DNA of 64,000 bases from Proteles cristata cristata (lineage: Eukaryota > Chordata > Mammalia > Carnivora > Hyaenidae): assembly GCA_017311185.1 (NCBI GenBank), contig JAESUZ010000343.1:310001-374000 (forward strand), written 5' to 3'. Positions 9,547-20,376 of the stretch are shown in pieces. How positions within the stretch are numbered: the stretch's first letter is position 1; the number at the start of each line of letters is the position of its first letter. The notes beneath the pieces were generated by a model. It was given only the letters and a program-made list of their open reading frames with translations. It was not told the origin of the DNA and did no database searches. The translations under genes and the position numbers were made by a program.

Positions 9547-11227
9547 TCAATTTCTTAAAGAAAAGCTTAAAAGTACCCTGCCATTAAGATCATATTTAAT
9601 GTTGAGAAACAAGAAGCTTTTCTACCAGTTCTGGTACAAGGAAAGGATATCTTCTCTCATCACTCCTTTTCAACTGCATATTTGAAATCCTAGCTAATAC
9701 AATAAGACAAGAAAAGGAAATTAAAAGTATATCAATTAGGAAGGAATAAGTAAAACCATCTTTTTTCCCATATGACATGATCATTTATAGAGAAAATCTC
9801 AAAACCAACAAACAAACAAAAAACTCCTGGCATGAATACGTAATTACAGCAAGATTTCAGGACATAAGTTTAATATACAATAATTAATCTCCTTCTCATA
9901 TGCCAGAAATTTGAAATTAAAAACACAGTAACACTTCCATTAGCACTCAAAAAATAAAATACTCAAGTATAGATCTAACAAAATATGTACAAGATCTATA
10001 CGAGGGAAACTATAAAACTCTGACAAAAGAAATCAGAGAACTAAATAAATAAAAATACATTCCATGTTCATGGATAGAAGGACCCAATATTATCAAGATC
10101 TTAGTTATTCCCAACTCCACCTATAAAAGCAATGCAATTCTAATCAAAATCCCTACAAATTATTTTATAGATATTGACAAGCACTCTAAGATTTATATGA
10201 AGAGGCAAAATATCCAGAGTAGCTGGCACAATATTAAAGAGCAAAGGTAGAGTACTAACACCACCTGACTTCAGGACTTACTACAAAGCTACAGTAATCA
10301 AGAAAGGGTGGTATTGGTGAGAGTACATATAGATCAATAAAACAAAATAGCCTAGAAGTAAACCCACACAAATATGGTCAATTGATCATTGGCAAAGGAG
10401 GAAAAGCAATACAATAAAGACAGCCTCTTTGATAAATGCCAGTGAGACAACTGGACGTCCAAGTGTAAAAAAAAGAATGTAAACACTGACCCTACACCTT
10501 TCACAAAAATTAACTCAAAATGGATCATAGACTTAAATGTAAAATACAACACTATAAAACTCCTAGAACATAACATAGAAGAAGATCTAGATAATGTTAG
10601 CTTTGACAATGACTTTTAGATACAACACTAAGGGCACAATCTCTGAAAGAAATAATTGCTAAGGTGGACTTCATTAAGATGAAAAACAAAATCTATTCTA
10701 TAAAAGAGAGTGTCAAGAGAATGAAGATACAAGCCTCCAGAATAGGAGGAAATATTTGCAAAAGACCTATCTGATAAAGGACTTATATTCAAAAGAACTT
10801 CTAAATCCCAACAATAAGAAAACAAATACCTTCCCTAAAGAATGGGCCAGAGACCTTAACAGACACCAAAGAAGATATACAGATGGCAAATAAATATATG
10901 AAAATATTCCCAACTTCATATGTCATTAGGAAATTTCAAATTAAAACAATAATGAGACATCACTACAAACCTATTAGAATGACCAAAATCCAAATGCTGA
11001 CAAGGATATGGAACAATAGGAGCTAATTCATTGCTGATGTGAATGTGAAATGTCATAGTCACTTTAAAAGGCCTCTTAAGATGATAGTACTTAAGGTACT
11101 GTGACCTCGGCATAATGGTAGACAAAGAAAACTGATAAAATAGTATAAAACACCCAGAAATAAACTCATGTAAATAAGGAAATGTACTTTATGTAACATT
11201 AGATATTAAACTAATAAATGTTGGAGC

Positions 11228-11271
11228 GGCTGAAGTCGGATGCTTAACCGACTGAGCCGCCCAGTTGCCCC
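11228..11271 (-). mobile_element. SINEC head-only fragment
   Basis: Only the first ~44 bp of the SINE are present: TGAAGTCGGATGCTTAACCG then ACTGAGCCGCCCAGTTGCCC, the reverse complement of the tRNA-like head through box A. No box B, body or tail follows on the left. A normal SINE insertion keeps its 3' end, so this arose by deletion or rearrangement. Confidence 0.85.
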
Positions 11272-11460
11272 TCCACGTGTATATTCTTAAGAAACTCTTA
11301 CATACATTCACAAAGAGATATACACTATCTATAATAGTATATCTTAAGACAATTTAAATGTCTACCATGATGGATGTATGTATTATAATATATTCATAGA
11401 ATGATATAGAAGGGAATTCTGTGTGCCCAACATGCAGAGCAAAGATTAATAATCATAAAG

Positions 11461-12250
11461 AATAAGTAAATCTTTTTCTTAGTAGCTAAAACTGAGGTAC
11501 CAAACAACAAGTTATCAATAATAAATCAATAAAAGAAAAACCCAACTTGCTGATCACATCTGCACTTGTGATATTTGAAGTGTGCTCTTCCAAGGGCACC
11601 TGTCAACATGCCACGAAGAATAAAGAAAATATCAAGTCACCACTTCTAGATCTCTAGTATAAATGCTCCAGTGTAAAGCATGATTGCTAATTAAAGAGTT
11701 TAGTTTTTGCATTGCCTTCTTTAAAACTTGACTTCATTGTTTCTTAATGTTCCAACTTATTATGTTTCTTATGCCACAAAATATCTTCTTTCTTAATACA
11801 ATTAAGCATAGACAATGCATCTCCTGTTTACTGAGTTATTGCCCTATAAGACTGTTGACTCTATTGTCAATTCTAATATTGGAATAAGGAAATGCACTCT
11901 TGAAGGGATATGAAATACTTTATTCCACTTACAGCCACTTCTTTGCCTGGAAGAGGACTTATATCACACAACTGACTTGGGTTCATTCCTAAATTTAGAC
12001 ACAGATAACCTTTTATCCTTTGTAACTAAAAGAAAATGGCTTGTTTTCTTTCCATTGGGAATAATTTTATCTTAAAAATAAACCAAAGAACAGTAACTAG
12101 AGTTTTTTTACAGAACACTGCCTGGCATTCATTCTCTCCTTATCTCTCTTATCTTAGTACTGCTGACCTTCTGTTAAGACTCTGTTAAATTAACATTTGT
12201 TAAATGGAGCACAGGGTGCCAGATGATGAGCCAGGGCTCAACAACAGACC
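11461..12250. other. Unassigned unique sequence
   Basis: No repeat, exon or RNA gene recognised. Confidence 0.5.
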
Positions 12251-14264
12251 ATAAGAGAAACTGAAATAATTGAAGTAAAGAAGTTCGTTACTCGCAGGTC
12301 CTGGAAGGAGTACCCTGTATGTCACACAGAGAGGTTAGGGCAGGGTGCAGGAAGAGGCAGGACCTGAGGCACAAGCTTATATTGGGGTCCATAGGTGGAG
12401 TGCTTTGGGGTTCCCAGGCTAGGGACAGATTGCCCAACTTAAACCAAATGAATGGCATTTTAGTAATCCCCACAGGAGTCTTGTCTAAGGGGCTCATAAG
12501 CATACAGGTCCTGAGAGGCTGGGGAAACTCTTGAGCACAGGGCTCTTGGGGGAGTCATGCAAGGAACTTCCATTTGCTTATGACTCTGCAGGCTGTTATT
12601 TAGGGCATGTACTTGCATGAGGGGCTAGTGTCCATGTAAAGCCCCCAAAGGCTGGTTGGCCAAACAAAATGGATACCAAGGCAGCAATACCATGAGTAGT
12701 TCTCAGATGTGAGAACAATCTAATTGTGACATTGGCAATACCCTGAGGACCTGAGAATAGATTTGCTTCATTAGGCTGGACGGTTGGTTTTCTTCTTTTT
12801 CCCTTAACAGTTTTATGTTCATCTCATCTAATTGTTAAATTTCCTTCCACTGACATTATTTCCCAGGGTGTTCCATGGATACAAGAGAAGTTATTGGTGA
12901 CCCTGTCCCCCAGCCTCAGACCCAGCATTTATAATTCTACCCATAGGACATTGTGACCTAGCCACTGGTTGCTGAGTGGTTTATTTTGTTTTTGCTTTTG
13001 TTTCTTAGGTACTACTAGCATACAATATTTGAGAGTTTTTTATTAATGCACATAGTACCTTGTGGTGTAAAGTGCATACCCACAAGTGTCCCTATTCACC
13101 TCTTCTGCCATGGGGCGTCCTGGATCAATTGGATCTTTAAGCCTGATCAATATGTACAATAAGCCATATAACCAAAATGCAGAAAGAAAAGAGAGTTTTG
13201 ATCCAAGATCTGATCAGGCCATAGCTTTGCATGTGGTAAGAGAAGAGGTTGGGTCTTATAATATACTGAACTTGATTATTTCATAATTCTGTTCAGAAGT
13301 AATGCAGGCCAGAGTGAGAACAGGGCCTGATTCCTGGGAAATGGGTCTGGTGAGAACAAAGTAGAAAGTGGGTTCTCTGCATAATTGTTTGGGATTTAAT
13401 GCAGTGGTTTTCCTATCCTCCCAGCTCCTCTCAAACCATTACGCACGAGTGTACCCAAGAAGAAAGTGGTCATATGGGTATCACTGCCAGAGAGCGATAC
13501 CACTTTTTTTGCATTAAGGAAGTGCCGACATACTATCTGTACTAGTTAGGGCAAATTAGCTATTGTAATGAATAACATTGACCTTGGTCTTAACACCTCC
13601 AAAATAAATTTTTTAAAAGTTTAGTTCTTGTTCTTGACATAGTACCATAGAGGTCTAGCCCTCTCCTAAAAAGCTCTCTTTGAGAGAATGAATCAGGAAA
13701 AAGCCGTTTTCCATTGTGTCTTTGGGTCATTTTGAGTTCTTCTCTTCCAGTCATATAAAAGAGCATGAGTTGGGATCGTGCAAGTTGTTTCAGAGGCCAG
13801 ACTTGTAGGCATTATATATCACTTTCATTCACATTTACTTGTCCAGAACCCAGTCATATAGCCCCAACCCAACTACAATGGAAGCTTTTAAAATGTAGAC
13901 TTTCAATGTGCTCAAGAAGAGGAGAAAGGATCAGTGAGTATCTAGCAAGCTTCTCACACACTATCTTTTGATGAAACCAATAAGAATTTTTCCACTCACT
14001 GCTACAGGCAGTTAAACAAAAAAGCTCCTGACAAACTGACTGGATGCCTTGTCATTGTTTCTAGTATGTAAAACTCTGGGGGCTCAGCTGGGCTAAGTCT
14101 AAGGTTAACTATTTCTAGCTATTGCTTGAAGGTTCAGCACATCCAGAATTCTAAGACCAATCTTGTTTCTTCTAAAGTTAAATTTAGAAATCTAGGTCAC
14201 TAAGTAAGTTATCAGCATGAAGCTAAGTATTCTTTTGCTATAGCTGTGAGCTTGTGCCTGTTAA
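12251..14264. other. Unassigned, possible LTR-derived stretch at 12.28-12.70 kb
   Basis: 12.28-12.70 kb is richer in GC than its surroundings and has paired open frames on both strands (12319-12534 + and 12288-12503 -). The layout GTTACTCGCAGGTCCTGGAAG ... GGGCAGGGTGCAGG reminded me of retroviral-LTR-like mammalian repeats, but I cannot name one. 13.08-13.29 kb has a 66-codon frame without domain features. Nothing else recognised. Confidence 0.3.
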
Positions 14265-14267
14265 AAA

Positions 14268-14470
14268 TTGTGAGTCTTAGAGACAGGCTGCCTGGTTTGT
14301 ATTCTGGATTGCTACATACTGACTTTGGGCAAGTTATCTCCTTCCATAAAATTGGAGAAATATACTTAACACTCTGGGGGTTTGTGAGAAATAAATTTGA
14401 ACATCTGTGAAGGGCACTTAGCACAGTGCTTATTTCCCTAGCCACTGGTTATTATCATTGTCATCAACAT
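14268..14470 (+). mobile_element. MIR SINE relic
   Basis: Seen in order: GAGACAGGCTGCCTGGTTTG, GGGCAAGTTATCTCCTTCC, AAAATTGGAGAAATATACTTA, GTTTGTGAGAAATAAATTTG, GGGCACTTAGCACAGTGCTT, GGTTATTATCATTGTCATCA. Good match to the whole MIR core in sense orientation. Confidence 0.85.
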
Positions 14471-15128
14471 TTACCAATGCTGGATTATACAATGATTGGA
14501 TCCTGGTCCTATTTCCCCAGAATGTGAATGGCTGTCATCTTTGATCTTTGGTATGTCCATAGAAAGGCACTGTCTAGCCCCTATTGGGATGAATGTAGAG
14601 CATACAGTTCAGAGAGTGAGACCATGAGAGAAACTGAGTGTGTAGAGCCCCCCAAAATGAGGGCTCTTCAGTTACCTATACCAAAAGCCAATAGACAAGA
14701 GTGAGTCAAGAGAAGATAATCCAGTGCCAAGTCCAGGATTCGGTTAGACTCCAGTATTCGAAGAATCACCATTGAACCTAGTAGGTCAGGATTGAAAAGG
14801 TTCATAAGAAAGGCAATCTGTGGCAAAGTTGGGTGCAATACTCAAACAGGCACCATGACCCTGTTCTCGTAATATGAGTGGGTAGGACAAAAGAAGGAAG
14901 AACGGTGGACCATAGGAGTGATGATGACAACAGAAATAAAATACCTGTACAGAATAGGAAACGGTTTTGCTAAAGTTGCCTTTTATTCATATTTGATGTG
15001 CTGCACTGTCCTCCTGAAAATCTCTGCTTTACTCCACCATTCCATTTCTCTACAAATGTGGTGTTGCCTTGTTCTGATCAGTAATTCTGTCTCTCCACCT
15101 TAGTTAAAGTCTGAGACTATTTTGCTCT
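14471..15128. other. Unassigned sequence
   Basis: No repeat or exon recognised. Confidence 0.5.
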
Positions 15129-15142
15129 AAAACGGACATTTC

Positions 15143-15356
15143 AGGGCACTTGGGTGGCTCAGTTGGTTGAGCATCCAACTTCGGCTCGGGTCATGAACTT
15201 GTGGTTTTTTAGTTCAAGCCCCACATTGGGCTCTGTGCTGACAGCTCAGAGCCTGGAGCCTGCTTCAGATTCTGTGTTTCCTTCTCTTTCTGTTCCTCCC
15301 CTGATCGCACTCTGTCTCACTATCTCTCTCTCAAAAATAATTTTAAAAAATCAAAA
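15143..15356 (+). mobile_element. SINEC, intermediate age
   Basis: Head GGGCACTTGGGTGGCTCAGT, then CATCCAACTTCGGCTCGGGTC, GACAGCTCAGAGCCTGGAGC and CTCTCAAAAATAATTTT. A-tail is short and T-interrupted. Possible imperfect duplication AAAACGGACATTTC (15130-15143) and AAAACTGCCACATTTC (15358-15373). Confidence 0.92.
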
Positions 15357-15372
15357 ATAAAACTGCCACATT

Positions 15373-15884
15373 TCTCTGATGTCCAATAGTTTTGCAGACC
15401 TCTAGATCCATCACCTCTAGTTCCAATCATCCACTGGCTCACCTATTTGATTATCTAACAAAATTTATTTTTTACATTTATTTTTTGACCCTGGAAAATT
15501 CTACTGGCTTATCATATCCTAGACTTTCAGAGTACAGCTAGTCCTACTACAGTCAAGTCCTGCTCTTGCCTCTGAGGTTGTATTTGGGAAATCCTATGTC
15601 TAAGGAAGACACATCATGCTGAATTAAAGTTATATCAAGAATTCAATTGATGAATAGAAGTTTTCCTTTATTGAAGTTACTAAAAAAAATTTTTTTTTTT
15701 AATTGGGATAAGTTTCTTTTACATACTCTGGAATCTCCAAAAATAAACTTTGGCATTTTTCTTTTTATTAAACAAGTCTTCACATTAAACATTTATTCTC
15801 ACATTTTTTTAATCAGTAGATTTCAAGCTAGTTCTGAGTTCTCTGTGTAACCATTTCCCACGTTCATTGTTTGTATCCCAAGCA
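15373..15884. other. Unassigned, AT-rich
   Basis: No repeat recognised. A short T-run lies at 15690-15700. Confidence 0.5.
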
Positions 15885-15901
15885 AAAACTGCTTTCTTTT
15901 C

Positions 15902-16122
15902 AGGGCGCCTACGTATCTTAGTTGGTTAAACTTCCAACTTCAGCTCAGGTCATGATCTCATGGTTTGTGGGCCCAAGTACCACTTTGAACTCTGTGCTGA
16001 CAGTTCAGAGCCTGGAGCCGGCTTACAGTTCTGTGTCTCTTTCTCTCTCTGCCACTTCCCTACTTATGCTCTGTTTCTCTCTCTCTCTCAAAAATAAATA
16101 AAGATTAAAAAATTTAAAAAGA
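15902..16122 (+). mobile_element. SINEC, first of a tandem pair
   Basis: Diverged head GGGCGCCTACGTATCTTAGT, CTTCAGCTCAGGTCATGATC, GACAGTTCAGAGCCTGGAGC, then CAAAAATAAATAAAGATT and an A-rich tail into which the second SINE is set. The left copy of the pair's duplication AAAACTGCTTTCTTT is at 15885-15899. Confidence 0.93.
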
Positions 16123-16128
16123 GGCAGG

Positions 16129-16359
16129 AGGCACCTGGGTGGCTCAGTTGGTTAAGCATCTGATTTAGGCTCAGGTCATGATCTCATCGTTCAATGGTTC
16201 GAGCCCCATGTTGTGCTCTGTGCTGACAGCTCAGAGCCTGGAGCCTGCTTCAGATTCTGTGTCTCCCTCTGTCTCTGCCTCTCTCCCATTCATGCTCTAT
16301 TTGCTTCTCAAAATTGAATACAACATTTAAAAAAGTTTTTTAAATAAAAAAAAAGAAAG
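16129..16359 (+). mobile_element. SINEC, second of a tandem pair
   Basis: Head AGGCACCTGGGTGGCTCAGT directly follows the A-rich tail of the preceding SINE. It has GACAGCTCAGAGCCTGGAGC and TTCAGATTCTGTGTCTCCC, and ends AATACAACATTT plus a long A-rich tail. Beyond it, 16360-16374 repeats AAAACTGCTTTCTTT, the same 15 bp found before the first SINE, so one outer duplication brackets both. Confidence 0.93.
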
Positions 16360-16374
16360 AAAACTGCTTTCTTT

Positions 16375-17274
16375 CCTTAGGTAGCTTGGTGATACGCCAT
16401 TTGAAAGGAAATATTGCTATTTGAAGCACTATGAGCAACTGTGCTTAGTTTTAAAGGACCCTTTCTACACATTTCCAACATGACTCAGAGAAGAATATGT
16501 TTGTTCCTTGTCTCCAAGGTAAAAGCAAGGTTTATTTCCTCTGGGGAATATGAGAACAAGAAAAGGGACTATGCTTAGCAAATTTCTTCTTTGAGTAATA
16601 ATTTCTTAAACAAGATTTCTAATAGTATTTCCTCTTTGAAATTTCATTAAATATTTTAATCTACCTAATTACAAACTAGACAAACTGCTTTGGTATAAGA
16701 TATGCCTTTGCACATAACATATCTTGTCTTTTCCTTTCATGTCACTGCTTATAAGATTTAAATTTCTCCTCTTGGTATTGTTTAATAGCTCTAACATTAA
16801 AGGAAACTGCATTTTCCGGATGATGACTAATGATGAGGCCAAAAATATATTCCCAGTTGAATTTAGATTACACTGAAATCTAAAGTCCTCCATAAAGAAT
16901 AGTGAAATACAGAAGCAAGTTTGTTTTTACATTTTTTATTAATGGTTTTAAATAATCACCAAAATAATTAATTTTCCTTGACTTGAAGCTGTTAATTCCT
17001 TTTCACTGTTGAAAGGTATACAATGCACTTATTTTTAAATTATCATTTTTAATTTAAGAATGAAGATGTAGGATCTTATACTTGTTAAAAAATTAACATT
17101 TATTTTAGGCTTCTGTATAAAGTTATTATTCTTTGAAACCAAAGAATATATTAATTTTATATTAAAGCTAAGTTTCCAACTTACTTTCCTAATGGAGAAA
17201 AGCACCATACATTCACTTCAATTTCGATCAATATGAGTTTTTCTTTAAACAAATTAGCACAATTTTACTTGTAA
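16375..17274. other. Unassigned, very AT-rich
   Basis: No repeat family or exon recognised. The minus-strand frame at 16669-16893 lacks domain features. Confidence 0.5.
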
Positions 17275-17302
17275 ATATATATATGTATATATATATGTAT
17301 AT
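17275..17302. repeat. (AT)n/ATGTAT short tandem repeat
   Basis: Irregular TATATATATGTATATATATA-type tract between TGTAA and TTGGTGG. Confidence 0.9.
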
Positions 17303-17329
17303 TGGTGGTAGAAGTATAGATCATTATTA

Positions 17330-17590
17330 TCTACAAAGAGAGTAATTTGGCATTATCTATCAAAATTAAAAATTCCCACATCCTTGGGGACTGCCACAAC
17401 TTTACTTTTAGGAATTTTCCCTACAGATGCATTGCCTTATAGGTTAACTGATGTACATATCAGAATTTTCACGGCAACAGAGATTAAATTAACAAAAATG
17501 GGATGTAACTTAAATCCATGTCAATGGGAGACTAACTCAAGAAATTTTGTTACATACATACAATAGAATAAAATGTAGCTGTAAAATCCA
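17330..17590 (+). mobile_element. Ancient L1 3' end (L1ME/L1M-type)
   Basis: Seen in order: GTAATTTGGCATTATCTATC, TCAAAATTAAAAATTCCCAC, TTTTAGGAATTTTCCCTACAG, ACTGATGTACATATCAGAAT, TCAATGGGAGACTAACTC and ACATACAATAGAATAAAATG. These follow the classic old-L1 3' wording (aatttggcaatatctatcaaaatt ... taggaatttatcctacag ... catacaatggaatactatg). Confidence 0.85.
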
Positions 17591-17660
17591 ATGTATTCAT
17601 TCATTAAACAAATTTAAATTTTTATTGTATGTCTACTATAGACCAGTAACTGTATAGACT
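17591..17660 (-). mobile_element. L2-like 3' end fragment
   Basis: TATTCATTCATTAAACAAATTT, ATTGTATGTCTACTATAGACCAG and TAACTGTATAGACTGAATAA resemble the reverse complement of an L2 3' terminus (ttcattcaacaaat...ctactatgtgccag). Confidence 0.4.
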
Positions 17661-17859
17661 GAATAAAAAAGAAAAGAATATCCAATAATAGTGAAACAAC
17701 TACATAAGGTGTAACACATGTATAGTGAGACTACTAGAAAAAGAAGCAAAAGAAAGGAAAAGAAATATTTGAGACAATAATGACTGAGGTATTTTCCCAA
17801 GTTAATGTCAGATACAAAATTATAGATTAAGGAAGCTCAAAGAATACGAAGCAGAATAA

Positions 17860-18540
17860 AAGGGGGGGTGGGAGGGGACAGCCTGGGTGTATATTTTTCA
17901 AGGAGGTCAGAAGAAACCTTTCCCATAGAGAAATAAAGATAAAAATTCCATCTGACTTCTCAGAAACCATGCAAAAAAGAAAATGAAGTGAAATATTCAA
18001 AGTGTTGACAGAAGAAAAAAAACAAAAACAAAAAACTCAACCTGGAATTCTGTACCCTAAAAAATTATCTTTCAAAAGTGATGGAGAAATAAAGACTGTC
18101 TCAGACAAACAAAAATTTGAGGGAATTTGTTGCCAGCAGACCTGTCTTCCAAGAAACATTGAAAGTCCTTTGAGAGAAAGCAAAGGATAGAAGTCAGAAA
18201 TTTGGATTTATATAAAGTAACAAAGAGCATCAATGAAGGAGTATGTGAAGGTAAGATGCAATCTTTTATTTTTCTTATTCTTAATTGACCTAACACATAA
18301 CAGTTTGTGTAAAATAATAGCACCAACAATTCGATTGTGTATGCCTCTCTATCTATCACATATACATATGCTCATGTATGCTTATGTAGAAGTGAAACAA
18401 ATGACAGTAATGGTACAAAGGATGAGTGGAAAAATTCAAATGATTTTGCTAATCGGCAAAGACAGCATAGTGTTATTTGAAAGGGGACTTGGGTTAGCTG
18501 TAAGTGTGTATTGCAAACTCTAGGGCAACCACTAAATAAA
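17860..18540 (+). mobile_element. Ancient L1 fragment (5' UTR/ORF1-side type)
   Basis: Contains the old-L1 block 'accctaaaaaattatctttcaaaa...gaaataaagactgtctcagacaaacaaaa...gaatttgttgccagcagacctgtcttccaagaaac', visible at 18050-18160, then GAAAGCAAAGGATAGAAGTC and AAATTTGGATTTATATAAAG. Sense orientation, same as 17330-17590, but from an upstream part of the element, so it is a separate or rearranged copy. Open frames at 18002-18190 and 18072-18359 are derived from it. Confidence 0.75.
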
Positions 18541-18542
18541 AT

Positions 18543-18576
18543 GAAAGGAAGGAAGGAGGGAGGGAGGAAGGAAGAA
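18543..18576. repeat. (GGAA)n/(GGGA)n purine tract
   Basis: Tandem AAGG/GGGA units, about 34 bp, imperfect. Follows the end of the L1 fragment. Confidence 0.9.
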
Positions 18577-20125
18577 ATATAACTGATATGCTACAAAAGG
18601 AGAGACAATTAAGTCATATAAAATCCTCAGTTGAATCTATAAAAGGGAGTGCAAGGTGAGTAAACTGAGTCTATTGAAGGAGCACAGGACTAGAACCAAA
18701 TAGCCCCTCCTGATCAGTCACTTTCAGACCTAAGTAAATAGTCAGCCTCACTGTGCATCCACAACCAGTGCTATTATATTCTCTCATAGGAAAAATAAGG
18801 TCCCTGGCTAGGTCTTTGGATCTTACATGTCTATAAATTACCCAATTTCACAATGTTGGTTATTGACACCTCTATGGATTAATATAGCAACCTGTATATT
18901 GGGATGTTTATAATCAGAAACAATACTACCATTTCCCATTGTTCTAGCTGGGAAAAAGTTAGCTTCATTTATGCTTTTCCAGATATCAGGCATGATTGCC
19001 AGTCCTTGCTGGGGGATGGAGAGAAAACACCATCATTATTTTATTTTGAAATTAGCATGGCATCCAAGATGTATTAAACTTTCATATGCATGTGAATAGT
19101 TTTTATCTCAATGATATTTGATTATTGTCTTGGGTCAACTTCCCCAGAAGAAGACAATGGGATAAAGAATCAATACAGAAGGGCTTCCAAGAGACATCTG
19201 TGAAGAAAGGTGGTAAGTAGGGCAAGACAGAAGACAAGCAAGGGCTCAACTTGCGACAAAATCCCAAACTCAGTCTCGTCCTGTAGGAGAGCTCTGGCAT
19301 CTAAATTCTACCCTAGTATTTATCCCAACTCAAGGCAAGAATACTGAGTTTCAAAACCTATGCCAGTCTGTCCTTGGTAAGGGCCATCCTTGAGGACATG
19401 GGAGCCCTTCGGGAGAGATGCTGGCTGGCTGTGCATGTAGTCACCCCAGTACCACTAGTCCACCGGCAGTGATCCATAGAAAACCAAAGTGCTGGCCTGT
19501 AGGGACCAAGCACACTGAAGCCAAGAAGGGGGCACACAGAAACACTCAAAGGGATCTGAGGGAATCTGGTGAGTACTGAAAGCATCTGCTCACATATTAT
19601 TGCATTATCTGTTCTAAACAGAAAAGACAAAAATATGATTAATCACTGACACACGTTATCAAAAGCCAGGTCTTTCCTAAGGAAAAAACAAAAACAAAAA
19701 CACCTTAAAACAGATACTGATGATCTTTGTTTTCTATTTAGGACAAAGGCTAAAATCACGATATATATTTTTTTCTGGAAAACATGCATATATTTCTAGA
19801 ATATATGTTTCTGGAATTAGATATGATTTTAAAAAGGAATTTGCATAAGTGAAACATTACTCCTAGTCACAGTAATATTATTTCATATCTCCCTCCCCAA
19901 ATTTTCCTTAGGGATTCATTTCTCTTCCTTTAAATCCAGTCAATTCATTCAGCTTCCTGATGACTTTGCTAGACTAGAATAGAACTGTAATTTTTCATAC
20001 CTTCCAATTTATAAAGCTAACCAAAGAATATGCCCAGTTGTTGGGTTTTTTTTCCCTTTATCAGGCAAGGAAAGTCAAGGTTTACTTACATCTGTCTACT
20101 TTCTGACAAGTACTTAAAACGCTTT
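18577..20125. other. Unassigned unique sequence
   Basis: About 1.5 kb with no recognised repeat or exon. 19.36-19.62 kb is locally GC-richer and has a 90-codon minus-strand frame without domain features. Possible MIR trace near 18.67-18.78 kb, not firm. Confidence 0.45.
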
Positions 20126-20136
20126 CTCAAAAAAAT

Positions 20137-20360
20137 TTATTATTATTACTTTTACTGTTCTATTTATTTCTGAGAGAGGGAAAGGGGCAGCGTGAGCAGG
20201 GGAGGGGCAGAGAGAGAGGGAGATGCAGAATCTGAAACAGGGCCCACACTCTGAGCTGGCTGTCAGCACAGAGCCCGACGTGGGGCTTGAACCCACGAAC
20301 TGTGAGATTATGACCTGAGCTAAAGTCGGATGCTCAGTCGGACTGAGCCACCCAGGCATC
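20137..20360 (-). mobile_element. SINEC, complete
   Basis: Reverse complement head GGGATGCCTGGGTGGCTCAG at 20360, box B-like GGGTTCAAGCCC, body GACAGCCAGCTCAGAG, tail CAGAAATAAATAGAAC. Left and right flanks TCTCAAAAAAA (20126-20136) and CCTCAAAAAAA (20361-20371) probably represent the duplication. Confidence 0.94.
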
Positions 20361-20376
20361 CCTCAAAAAAAAAAAA

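Larger units (their letters stand above)
8640..11460 (+). mobile_element. Ancient L1 (L1M-type), ORF2 and 3' end, decayed
   Basis: LINE-1 relic, same-sense, interrupted by SINE pieces at 9325-9546 and 11228-11271. Seen: the 'SFYET SITLIPKPDKD' and 'YIDAKILNK' reverse-transcriptase wording at 8940-9050; CTACAAAGCTACAGTAATCAAG at 10281 (in parts); CAAAATGGATCATAGACTTAAA at 10516; AAAATCTATTCTATAAAAG; and TTTAAATGTCTACCATGATGG in the 3' part at 11353. Stops and indels break the frame throughout. The order is disturbed near 11.08 kb (see findings). Confidence 0.88.
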
